Below, piece after piece: positions 10,051 to 21,753 of a stretch of 64,000 nucleotides of DNA; the stretch's first letter is position 1; each line of letters starts with the position of its first letter. The stretch lies in NCBI GenBank assembly GCA_963965975.1, contig OZ014417.1, positions 7,498,821-7,562,820 on the forward strand, given 5' to 3'. This DNA is from Xestospongia bergquistia (taxonomy: Eukaryota > Porifera > Demospongiae > Haplosclerida > Petrosiidae). Below the pieces are notes generated by a model. That model saw only the letters and a list, made by a program, of their open reading frames with translations. It ran no database searches and was not told the origin of the DNA. A program made the position numbers and the translations under genes.

Positions 10051-13000
10051 ATGGCGTCTCGAGAACCTAATACGAAAGAAAAGGAAATATTAGAACTATT
10101 GCTGCCTTTGTTTAAAAAGCGTCCATTGATTGACAAATACCAGATAACTAACTGTTATAATGCTGTTTTTCGTAAATCGTTATCTGTCAGGAAATATGGC
10201 TATTCTAGTCTTGAACGAATGTATAATATCTTAGGTATTTTCAACGAGGAAGGCACAAATGTTTCTATTTCTCGTCCCAAACTTTTAAAACTACTTCTAC
10301 AACCACTTCTTCAAGAGCCACGTTCAAATTTAGAAGTCGCCTTTGAGAAGCTAAATGGTTTTAAGTCTACAGTTTTATATGAATACTGTGATGTCTCTTC
10401 TCTTCATGAATTGATTGAGGAGATCCACTCACACAAGTCCACTGTATCATCTACAAAAATGGATACATCATCTTGTTCTGGGGTATCTGTGGGACCCTTT
10501 TCTTTATCAGCCACTTCAACTAATGCACCAAGGTCTTTCCAATCACAACAACAAGAAAAGAGACAATCTCAACCCCTCATAGGTCCTCAAATCCCATCTC
10601 CTAGACCAGAATCTACAATGAGAGTTCCCCTATTAGAATTCCCACCACTTCCAATGCCAAGTAAACCTCTTTCTGTGAGACAGGTGATATCAACTAACAG
10701 AGAGCCTTCTGCTGAAAGAAACCAACCTCCCGTAAAGAAACTTGTAAGCCCAATACCTGAATGTGTTCTGCCTAGCAATCCATCGACAAAAGGATCTCAA
10801 GAACCCAACATAAAACAGAGGATGATAATAAAATCATTGCTACCTCTGTTTAGGGTCCGTCCAGTCATTGATAGATCGACAATTACTAACACTTACGCTG
10901 CTGTCTTTGGTAAAGGGCTATCTGTTAGGAATCATGGCTATTCTAATCTGGAACAAATGTATAATGTTTTAGGTATTTTCAATGAGGAAGGTATAAAAGT
11001 TTCAATTTCTCGTTCCAAACTTTTAGAATTACTACTACAACCACTCCTTCAAGAGCCACGGTCTGGTTTAGCAGTTGCTTTTGAAAAATTAAATGGTTTT
11101 AAGCCTGAAGTTTTATGTGAATACTGTGACGTCCCTTCTATTCATGAACTAGTAAAGGAGATCCATTCACACAAGTCCTCTCTTCCTCATTCATCTACAA
11201 AAGCAGCTACATCATCTTCCTCTGGGGTATCTGGGGGACCCTTCTCTTTATCTGGGACTTCAACTAATGTACCATGGTCTTTTCAGTCACAACAAGAAGA
11301 GAGACAACTTCAACCCTTCATTGGCCTTCATATCCCCTTTCCTAGACCAGAACCTACAATGAGACATCCTTTATTAGAACCACCTTCTATGATGCCATTT
11401 CCAATGCAAAATATCAATAGACCATTGATGCCATATACTGAAGTACCTTCTGCTGTAAGAACTCTAATTTCTATAAAGAATCCTGTTACCCCAACACACA
11501 AACGTATCCTGCCCATTTATCCAGTTTCAAGTGATATCACAACAGAAGAATCTCAAGAGCTCAACATTATTCAAAGAACAATAATAAAATTGTTGCTACC
11601 TCTGTTTAAGGTCCATCCATCAATTAACAAAGACCAGATTACCAACACATTTGGTGCTGTCTTTCGTACTAATAGAGGATTATCTGTTAAAAAGCATGGC
11701 TATTCTAGTTTGGATCATATGTACAATGTATTAGATATTTTCAATGAAGAGGATAAGAACATTTCTATTTCTCGACCTAAACTTTTAAAGTTACTTTTAC
11801 AACCATTAGTTCCAATTCTTCATGAGCCACACTCAAGTTTAGATGCTTCCTTTGAGAAACTAAATGGTTTTAAGCCTACCGTTTTATGTGAATACTACAA
11901 TGTCTCTTCTCTACATGAACTGATGCAGGAGATCCATTCACAACATTACACCAACAGAAACCCATCTCCTTCACATCCCCAAACTCCTTTTCCTCATCAC
12001 CATATCTTGTCTCATCCAGTACCACATTTGGATTCAGCAACAAATATTACAGCAGCAGGAACTAGTCAAGCTCTACATACAGAGAAACCTCCAAGTCATT
12101 ACCCCAACCCACAAATCCATCCTCGAGATGACACCTTTGTCCCACCATTACCCAGCCATCGTCAGCCTCATGTACTCTCTGAAGAAGACATTTGCACACC
12201 TCCTTTTCCCCCACAATTTAAACGTTCTGAAAACTCCACAAGTGTCATAAACAAGATAGAAGAGTACATTAAAAGTTTTGTTAACTACCTTTCAAAACAA
12301 GGCAAGCATTTACCTGCCTATATGGTTGATAAGGAGGTCAAAAGTATCTGTAATAAAGCATCTTCGTTAGTGGGTAGACGGGTTGATTTCAAGAGTATTC
12401 AATTTGGTATTGAGTTTGATAAGCTTCAAAAACGTTTGAATGAATTTATACGAATGTTTTGCTGGAACTGTCCAATCACTTCACTTTTTGAACTCCAACG
12501 TACAATATGTGAATTTGAGAAGGTAGAAGATTTTGAAGAGCTCAAGGTTGGTCCTATTGTCAAACATCCTATAGTGATTAGCTTATTCAAAGTACCAGAA
12601 GATGTTCTGTCTGTACCCGAGATTACAGCTTACGATATTCACATATGTCTGATGAAGTATATCAGTAAAAGCAAGAAAACAAATACTAGAGATGTTGAAG
12701 AATTCATGACATTTTTGGCAGATAAATTCTCAGTATCTTCTCCACTTCATCTGTGTGTTCGTATATCTAGTTTTCCATTAGCTTGTTCAGTGAGTGATCT
12801 TTCTAACTTATTAATAAATACTGATCTCTTTCTTTCAGCTTAATTTTAAATTTCGTACATCACAAAGACAAATTCGTGAACGGATGGAGAAAGAAAGCGA
12901 GAAAAAGATTGGGGAAGAAGTTGACTTTGAAATTAAGCGTTTGGGAAAGTCTCTTAGTCATATGTCAGATAATATTAAGGAGTTAACAGCCAAAGATCCA

Positions 13001-16000
13001 GTCCAACTCATTGAAAGTGTCTTCACTCTATCACTCAGTTTGTTTCAGCCTCATCTTCGCTCAAAACTAACTGTTTTCTTTGACACTATTATGAAGAATG
13101 CTAGTCTACGTCAGTTATTTACTATTGCTCTCTATCAAGGAGTTTATGGTGTCCAGAAAATGATACAAGAACAAGAAACTCAAGCTGCAAGGAGTGGAAC
13201 TTCATCATTTACTGTGGGTCAACGTGGACAATACCATGAGATGATGATACATAAATCACAAAGTAAGTAAACATCATTACTGTGTATATAGATATAATAA
13301 TAGATTACTATTAGTAAAAGTTTATATAAACTTTAACCTTTTTAGAAGAATTAATTGGAGAACTAGTTCATATGCTGAGAACAGTACCATTTCCAATTGA
13401 TCTGGAAACTTTAGCTGAACTTGAAATACAACTGGTAAATATAATGGGAGGTCAAACATTCCATTCTTTTGGACATGGCCCTTTTCTCAAGTTCATTTCT
13501 TGTAAGCCTACAGTGTTAGAGGCACTTGGAGGTAAGACTATTGGTAGCAGTGGGGGAGAACAGAGTAAGGAACTGGAACAGAAACGAACAGAAGTGATAT
13601 CATGTATACAACAACTCAAAGAGTCTTCTAATAAGGTATGTATAAACATAAGTTACTCTAATGTAGTGTTTTTATTTACTATTAGAATGTTGTGTCAGCT
13701 ACTCTCCTACAACAATTCCAGGTAGACTCTATCAGCCAACTAGGTTGTGGTACACTAGAAAAACTCATATCAGATGCTCAAAACATTGCTCTACCTCCTT
13801 CTTCCTCTATATATTACATCACTCCATTACTAATAAACAGTAATGATCATGTCAACTCACCTCATCATGGTGTATTGGGTCCACAAACTCATCAAGATGC
13901 TCTGGACTGTTTACTAGCTGCACCACTTTTAGCTGACTTAGCAGAATGGTCTAACTGGGACTTAGTTTTTAGACCCTCTCTTGGACGTCTCTCTGTCTTT
14001 TTAAACAATCAACTACAGACCACCAGTAGATCTGAAGATGAGAAAGTTTTTGCACTTGATATTGGACCTGGTAGACTTTTAAAAATCAATGCTAACTCAA
14101 CTATACAAGATTTCACAGCTGCTGTTGATCATACCGAACCTGTAACAGCAGCTGGACATTTAGTATCATTGGCTGTTAAAGCTAGTAACATTTCTAATGT
14201 ATCTACACAATTATTAGCTCAACATGTTCATACTAAACTATCTAGAATGTCAACTGCTATGGATTGTGAGGGAGAGATGTCACCTGATAGATTTGTGTTT
14301 AATTGTCTAGTGTCTATGCCATTACAACTTTGTGTGATTTTAGGCAAACAGGTAATTTACCAGCCTACCTGTTCCATTGTATACCTAATAAGGAAATTCC
14401 TCTAGTGCTGTACTCCTTTGTAGATAATAAAATTTATTTTTTGTTATTATATTACAAGGAAGCCTATAGTTCATGATATAACTTGTGGTATTTCTAATAA
14501 CTATAATTATTCATAATTTAATTTCTTACATTTAGGTGTTTTTAGATCCTCTAAGAAATGTGACTAGTTCTACTTTAATTGATGGATTGATAACTTTATG
14601 TAGAACAAATAGTGAAAGAGGATTTTTTCAAGCACTTGGAATGAAGCTAGGTATTAAAGCATGGATTGATGACTTTAAAGAAATGCAGACAACAAGGTTT
14701 ACTGGTAGTGGTATCATAGTTACTAAAAAGTCTACTATGAAATCTACTATTAAGAAGGTTAGTTAAGAAAATGTTTTGAATTCATTTTACTGTGTTCTGT
14801 CTTCATAGATGGAACAGACTACTTACTTGAAACCTGACATCATACCATCTCTCCCAAATAATACCCCACCACTTAAAGAAGAGACAATAGATGAGGTAGC
14901 AACCAGTGATGACATTACACCTTCTCCTGAGATGATGACAGTAAAGGAAGTGACTAAAGTTGAAGAGAAATGTAAGAAGATAATTCTTGATATTTGTCAA
15001 AATGAATTTGGAGTCGGCCTTGAGTTGCAACTTAATCCTCAACAAAAACAAATTGCAGAAAAACAGAAAGAGAGAGAGGGTCGGAGTCTACAACGTCTTT
15101 CAGAAGAGCTTTATAGCAAGGATACTCATTTTGTGTTGGAACTAGTTCAAAATGCTGATGATAACATGTACTCTAGTAATCAACTGGTTCCTACACTTAA
15201 GTTTGTTCTCTCAAAAGACTGTATCACAGTCCTCAACAATGAAACAGGTTTCTTAGAGAATAATATTCGAGCTATTTGTGATGTTGGCAAGAGTACTAAA
15301 GACAAAAATCGTTCAGGATACATTGGACAAAAGGGTATAGGTTTCAAATCAGTTTTTCGAGTCACAGAACACCCTGAGATTCATTCTCGAGGTTTTCATA
15401 TCAAATTTGATACTCAATCTGGTCCAATTGGATACATCTTACCACAGTGGGTGGAGCACTCATTTCGTGAAGGAAAATTATCTGAAGAAGAACTAGCAAA
15501 GTAAGTTATCTGTCTATAATTATATACTTAAATAACATGCACAATAATATTATGTACCATAATATAATATGTACTGAAGTGTACTATATATCAATGTTTT
15601 ATTATATATTGTTCAGTTAATATCTTTAATATCTTCTATTTTATTTAGATGGACTACTAGGATAGTGCTACCTTTAAAATCAGATATTACTGTCTCTCAA
15701 AATACTCAAAATATGATGAGTAAATTTCAAGACATTCAACCATCTTTATTGCTCTTTTTAAATCGTCTGAGATGTATTATCATTGAAGACACAGTTAGTG
15801 AATTATTTAATGTATAGCTATAAATTTTGATTATTTTTCTTTTAAGGAGACACAAAATGTTCGTCTGATGGAACGACATGACAAATCAGCTGGTATAACT
15901 GAAATTAGATATGACATGGGAACTGATTATTGGTTGGTAGTGAGAAAAGTATTAAAAGATGCTAGTCAGGTATGAAGACAAAGAAAATGAAAGAATAGAT

Positions 16001-19000
16001 TCAATGATACCACCTTTGTATTCTCTAGTATAAACCTGATGTAGAAGCCACAGAACTTGCTCTTGCATTTCCTTTACCTAAAGATTTAAAGAACCCACCT
16101 ACAGCCAGAGTGAGTTAAAACTATTATATTTAATAGTTTATGATCAATACATAGTTATCAATGTGACCATAGTAATTTATATAGTGTTAATGTTGTTCTA
16201 TTTTGTAGGAGCTTCAATCACAACAAGTGTTTGCTTTCCTTCCCTTGAGGAGTTATGGTTTTCATTTTATAGTTCAGGGAGATTTTGATCTACCTAGCTC
16301 AAGAGAAGATGTTAACAGTAACAGTGCCTGGAACCAGTGGCTTAGAGAAGAGATACCAGCTTTGTTTTTAAAAGCAATAGAAAATTTTAAAGTAAGCTAT
16401 TATGTCCAATAATACCATATCACTCTAACATGAATGTGTTTTTATTATTCATAGGCTCTGCCAGATGTCTCAGAAATAGAAGCAATGTCCTTGATCTTAC
16501 AGTTTATTCCACTAGAAGGAGAAGTGCATGATTTCTTCCAACCAGTTACTGGAGAGATCGTACGTCTCTTTAAAGGAAAGGAATGCTTACCTACTGACCC
16601 AACACCATCTCATGAAGCATCACCAAAAAATACAATGAGAGATATTGTAGATATCTTTAGACAGACTAGTACAAGAGATGACACAGATATTCAGTGGAAA
16701 CAACCTTCACAATTACTCTCAGTTCATTTGGATATCATCAGAGAATACATCCCTCAATCTTTGTTGACTTCAGCATTAGATTTATACTATCTCAATGGCA
16801 GTTTATCTAGTACACTTAGCAATGATCTATGTTCTCAATTAAATATTGGAGTAATAAATATAGATCATTTACTAGCAGTTGCTGAATATGCTCTTAAAGA
16901 ATACAAGAGTAAGAGAGGAAGTGCATTACAAGATCTATCCTTAGAGGAACCTTTAATAGAAGATGATGATGAAGAATTTGATGAACTTAGTCCTTCAAAA
17001 TATTTTGTGAAGTGGATAGCTCATTGGTTAGCATGTGTACATTCTCTAATGGAGGATACTAGAGATTTTACTACAAGTACTTTAAGTAAACTCAAGAGGT
17101 TACCAATTATTCTTCTCTCTAATGGTGACATGGTGTCAATTGAGAGTGGACCCATCTTCTTTCCTCCTGATTCTGATACAGGTATGAAATGGATAACCCT
17201 GTAATTGTATTATAGTAATTGATATCTTAATCTTCTTCCCTTCCTCTCAGATCTTGAGCAATCTTTTCAAATTATTTACAAAGAACTACATACTATTGAT
17301 AATGAGTTATTAAACAGTGGAGATGAAATGGTTTCAGCTCGTGTCTACAAAATCCTCTCTATTCAACTAGGAGTAAAAGAACTTAACATTGTAGATATTA
17401 TCTATCATCATATTATTCCACAGTTTAAAAAAGACAGTATCAAGGTAATTAAGACAATTATTCTATTAACATATAATAGTTTAATAGATTAATGTGCTTA
17501 TTTTTATATTTCTCTTTCAGAGCAAGAAAGATCAACTCCTTATTTCCTATCTGGCTTTTATTAAACACTCAATTGATAAGGGTATGATTCCTCAACCTCA
17601 ACTAATTGCTGATTTGAAAGATGATGTGGTTCTCATTACAAACAAAGGAAGAAAGAAACCAAGTAAAGAAGTCATCCATTTTAATGCACAGTACAAGAAC
17701 CAGTGGAATCTTTCCAGAATGTTTCCAAGTAAGACTATTCTAATACAAAAAGATAATATTGTAGATAACATTAATATGTGTCTTACTAAATATATTGTAT
17801 ATAGGTGTTAAATGGATTGAAGTTTCTCCAGAGTACCTTAAGATATCAAAACAATTAAAAATTCTTCCCACTAATTGGAAGGAATTCTTCCTTGGGTTGG
17901 GTGTCCAGTCTGGACTAGCTGTGGAAAGAATTAACAGAGAAATCAACCCAACTAAAGAGGTAAGACAAGAGTCACTAAAAAGGTTGGTATTAATATTTGT
18001 TATCTATTATAGGCCAGTCACCATATATGGAATGTACAAAGCTGGAAGAGATCACCAGATGGTAGCTACATAGTACGAGACTACTACTGCAAAGAGTTTA
18101 ATGATATACTAGTCTCTATTAGTAAAAATAGTCCAGGAGATCAGATAGAGCAAATGAAAGCTTTAGCTGAAATGTTAGATCAGTGCTGGGATAGTGTATA
18201 TAAATCATACATGATGGCTACATATTATGATGGTAGCAATTCTCATGAGCTAGGTAATGTTGTGTCTTCATTTGGACACAGTTTAACAAACAAAGCTTGG
18301 TTACCGAGTGTAGACCTTGCTAAAAAACCATATAGCAATGATGGTTCATCTCCTCTTCTTCAGGGAAATCAACTTTATCAAGATGTAGACAAGCTAAAGC
18401 ATTTATTACATTGTCATGTACCATATTTAAGAGCTAATTTGAGAAGCTACGACTTTATACAACATTTACAAGTCAAAGTTGATGTCACTTCTAAAGAGCT
18501 TTTAGAATATCTTTGTAACTGGTCAGAAAAGGCATCAATTAGAACAACAACAGAACACATGAAACATGTTTATATGTTTTTAGCTCAGGCTTATGAAGAG
18601 AAGAATGAAATTGGGAGAGCATTCAGCAACAGGGACTTGATATTTGTTCCATCCATCACTGAATGGAGGAATAATTCTTTAATTGATATTGATGGTACTT
18701 TTGTCTCTGTCCACAAAACATGTTGGGCTGATGAGACAACTGTCTTGTTCAAGTTTCTCAAAAATCATCAGTCATACCCTTTTCATCTTCCTCAAATTTT
18801 GGGTTTCTTTTACAGTGGTTTTGATGAGAATACTAAAGAGAAAATTAAATATGCCTTCAGTTTGCTGGGGGTACGAAAAGATATGAATTTGGAGAACCTC
18901 ATTAGTTTGTTTGAGTTTAATGCCTCTCTCACATCTTCTCCTGAAGATAGTCACATTGATGCATTTCGTTCAATTGCTGAAGTAATTCTAAAAATTATCA

Positions 19001-20871
19001 CAAGTGATGAAGGTATTTCTGAAGTTGAACAAAAGTTTTTTTTAGCTAATGTCAGAAAGAAGGCTATATTTCCAAGTAAAAGTAAAAAATGGGTGTCACT
19101 TGAGAGCCTGTATATTGATGATGACCCCGATATATCGAAACACTTTTCAAAACATGAGAAGGTCCATTTTCTTCATTGGCCTGCTAACAAAAGTGTTAAA
19201 GGCTGGTTAAAAGATGAATTACCAAACCCATTCACTGAGATATGTCTAATACCTCGAATTAGTGAATGTGTGCATACACAGTTAAATCCATCATCAGTAC
19301 GACCTTATTATGACCTTCAGAAGACATTTCATTACATGATTCCTTTAATACAACAATATATTGTCTCTAATGTTGAGCACCCCTCTTCTTTAAACTATTA
19401 CGAAGGAATAGCTGAGCTATTAAAACGCTTGCAGTTTCTTTCAACTATTGAACTCACCTGTACATACTCCATTGATGAACATTTTGCTCATGCTTCTATA
19501 AAGCAATGTCGATTTGATGATGATTCTTCTCAGCCAGTGGTATACGTTGTTGTAAATGAAGATGGTAAAATACTGGAGAAAAGCTCTCTACCACAAGTAG
19601 TCTGTCAGATTATTCTACCTAAGAATGTCAAAATCCTGTCATTTCAACAGTTTGTCCAAGAAATGTTAATGGATGATGTTAGTTCAGAAGAGGATACAAA
19701 AAGATATATTGAGAAGTATGGACTAAAACCAGTTCCAGCTAACTTACCACAGTGGAGTATTGGATTACCATATCTGCCTAAACCTGTACCTACAGAAGAG
19801 CCTGCAGAGTTGGAACCTCTAGATGAACAGACAGATCTGGAGATACTAACTAGCAATAAAGAAAATACCCTGGGTAATACTGAGGGTGGATTAAAGGCAT
19901 GGCCACCCAGAGCACCTGTAAGAATGGAAGAAGGCCATGGTGCAAAGAAATCCACTAGAATTTCCAATAAAGATGGTGAGCGAGAAAGAAAGTTAACAGA
20001 GAGAGATGTTATCACTGTGGAGGATGTACGACGGATGCAACAAGCGGCTGGACAAAAAGAAGAACCTGATGATGATGCTAAAGCCAAAAAAGACAATACC
20101 ACCATAAGGCAACCTAGTTCTAATCAAAGTGATGTCATTCACAAAAATCCTGCTGCTAAGAAGTCTGAAAGTCAGACTCCTAGTCATGCTTTAGTATCAC
20201 AGCAACTTACTCCACCTCAAACTGGTACTACTAAACCTCAACAAATGTTAAAGCAGTCTACATCATCGACCTCCAAAGAAGAAACAACTACTGCAAAAGA
20301 GTCAACAGAGGTAGTACCTAGAAACAAGGCAAACTCAAGTGAGGTTTCTAAATTAAAAAAGCCAAATCCTTATTTTGCTGATGTTAAGTCTATTGATATT
20401 ACTTCATTAATGAAGAGCCTACCAATACAAGTTGACAGAAACTTGTTTACACAATTAGTTCCAAATGAAGATAGAAAAGAAGAAAAACTTGAAGTTGGTA
20501 AATGGGGAGAAGAATTTGTTTTTAATGTTCTCAAACATCATAGAAAATTGCCTAATGGAGTTGAGATTAAAAGTATAATATGGTTGAATGAACATATAGA
20601 GTCTGGTCTACCATATGACATTAAAGTTATCAGTACTCATGATGAAATGGAGTACTATATTGAAGTTAAAAGTACTATATCTGTTGACAGAGCTTTGATT
20701 CCTATCTCATGGAAAGAGCTTCAGTTTGCACAGCAAGTTAAAGAGGCACATCTTTTACTGTGTGTATATGGTGTGAGAAGGAAAGTTGAGGAGGTCGAGA
20801 TAAAGTGGTTGTCAGATGTATTTAGCCTTATTGAAAATAATCCATCAGTAACCCTCTACATAAAAATGTAG
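10051..20871 (+). CDS. NO VEIN-like giant protein A: three LOTUS-like repeats, GHKL ATPase, DUF3883 PD-(D/E)xK-like domain
   Basis: Fifteen exons: 10051-12789, 12839-13262, 13346-13635, 13686-14351, 14536-14757, 14809-15500, 15649-15793, 15847-15969, 16029-16109, 16209-16391, 16455-17181, 17251-17444, 17521-17728, 17805-17959, 18013-20871. All phases join, giving about 3235 aa. Residues 9-130, 254-375 and 504-632 are three copies of a helical domain (Y..VF....LSV..YGYSSL) resembling OST-HTH/LOTUS, separated by Pro/Ser-rich linkers. A related helical domain lies at about 729-830. The ATPase has ELVQNADDN (1558-1566) and GQKGIGFKSVF (about 1620-1630), then LPLRSYGF and DLPSSREDVN, as in NO VEIN and sacsin. 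The last 125 residues match the NO VEIN C-terminal domain, with D3152 and E3167-V-K3169 in a PD-(D/E)xK-like arrangement. A basic, Ser/Thr/Gln-rich linker precedes it. Function in animals is unknown to me; a nucleic-acid-directed ATPase is inference. LOTUS identity needs a profile search. Confidence 0.85.
10075..11945 (+). repeat. Coding tandem repeat: three LOTUS-like modules in exon 1
   Basis: Modules begin near 10075, 10810 and 11560, a period of about 740 bp covering domain plus linker. Shared landmarks are LLLPLF, YGYSSL, ILGIFNEEG, SISRPKLL, LLLQPL, FEKLNGFK and LHEL. The sister gene has one module and the fragment at 3434 has a recombinant one, so copy number changes here, probably by unequal crossing-over. 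Confidence 0.85.
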
Positions 20872-21753
20872 TTGTATAATAGTGTTGTATAAAGTTTTAG
20901 ATTTTGCACTGATAGGTCTAAATTTTGCTTTCGTATTAGTTTTTTCTTTTGTATTTGTAACAATTACTTTTATTTACTTTCTGTATAGTTTCTAAAATAG
21001 AGAATTTTATAATATATGTATGTCACAGGAGAGAACTAGCCACACAAACTAAGCTATTTGCTTGTGACCTTCATAATTATAATTAGAACTGTAATTTTGA
21101 ATTGCCACTTGACACACAGCTGACTTCTCAAGGTGAAAAATGCTATTCGTTAAATCCTCCAAAATGCAAAATTTGAAGTATGTCGAAGGTATGCCATTGA
21201 AAATGTATGGAGTTTTATAATTTGCTACTTTCTCGTATCACTAGACAGCCAAAATTTATGTATAAAATGCGCGTTTGCAAGCTGAATTGATTGGTACAAG
21301 TCCCGTCTGGATAGCGCTTAAAACGGCAAAGTTATTTACATGTCAGGGTAGCTCTTCTCAACTTGGACAGAGTACCGTATAAGTGGTATACCTATTTCGC
21401 GGTTATAAACTTTCGCGATTTTACCCGAAATTCATATTCGCGAACAAAAAAATTTCGCGAGTTAAGATAGATCACACCCAAGGAATATAAATTTTCGCGG
21501 ATTTTTAATTTCGCGAAATTAAATCCCCGCGAAATATACCACCTATACGGTATATAATACTGCACTCTGATAGGCTGGTTTGTTTGTTTAATAATAATTA
21601 TTAAGGTTATTATAATGGGAGGTGACGTGGGTAATTATAAATTATTAACAGTATGATTAGTCAGCAGAGCTAGAAAGTCAAGCTTCAGATTATATATATT
21701 CCAACATCGCTGACCCAGTTTTTTTAAATCACTAATTGTCTCGACACGCAACG
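20872..21753. other. Intergenic region between the two NO VEIN-like genes
   Basis: It contains the 3' end of gene A, a MITE (21375-21550) and the promoter side of gene B. A TTATNATGGGAGGTNAC motif just before gene B (around 21610) resembles the TTATTTTGGGAGGTAAC sequence upstream of gene A (around 9824), so part of the promoter seems to have been duplicated with the gene. Confidence 0.45.
21375..21550. mobile_element. MITE with TA target duplication and TTTCGCG motifs
   Basis: The ends are inverted copies: CCGTATAAGTGGTATACC on the left, and CCGTATAGGTGGTATATTTC as the reverse complement of the right. TA dinucleotides flank both sides (21373-21374, 21551-21552), as for Tc1/mariner-type elements. 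The inside has several TTTCGCG/CGCGAAA copies and no coding capacity. Confidence 0.8.

Noticed and set aside
19644-20105. 153-codon minus-strand frame in exon 15 of gene A
   Set aside because: Antisense shadow of a conserved coding exon; the sister gene shows the same kind of shadow at 29955-30395.
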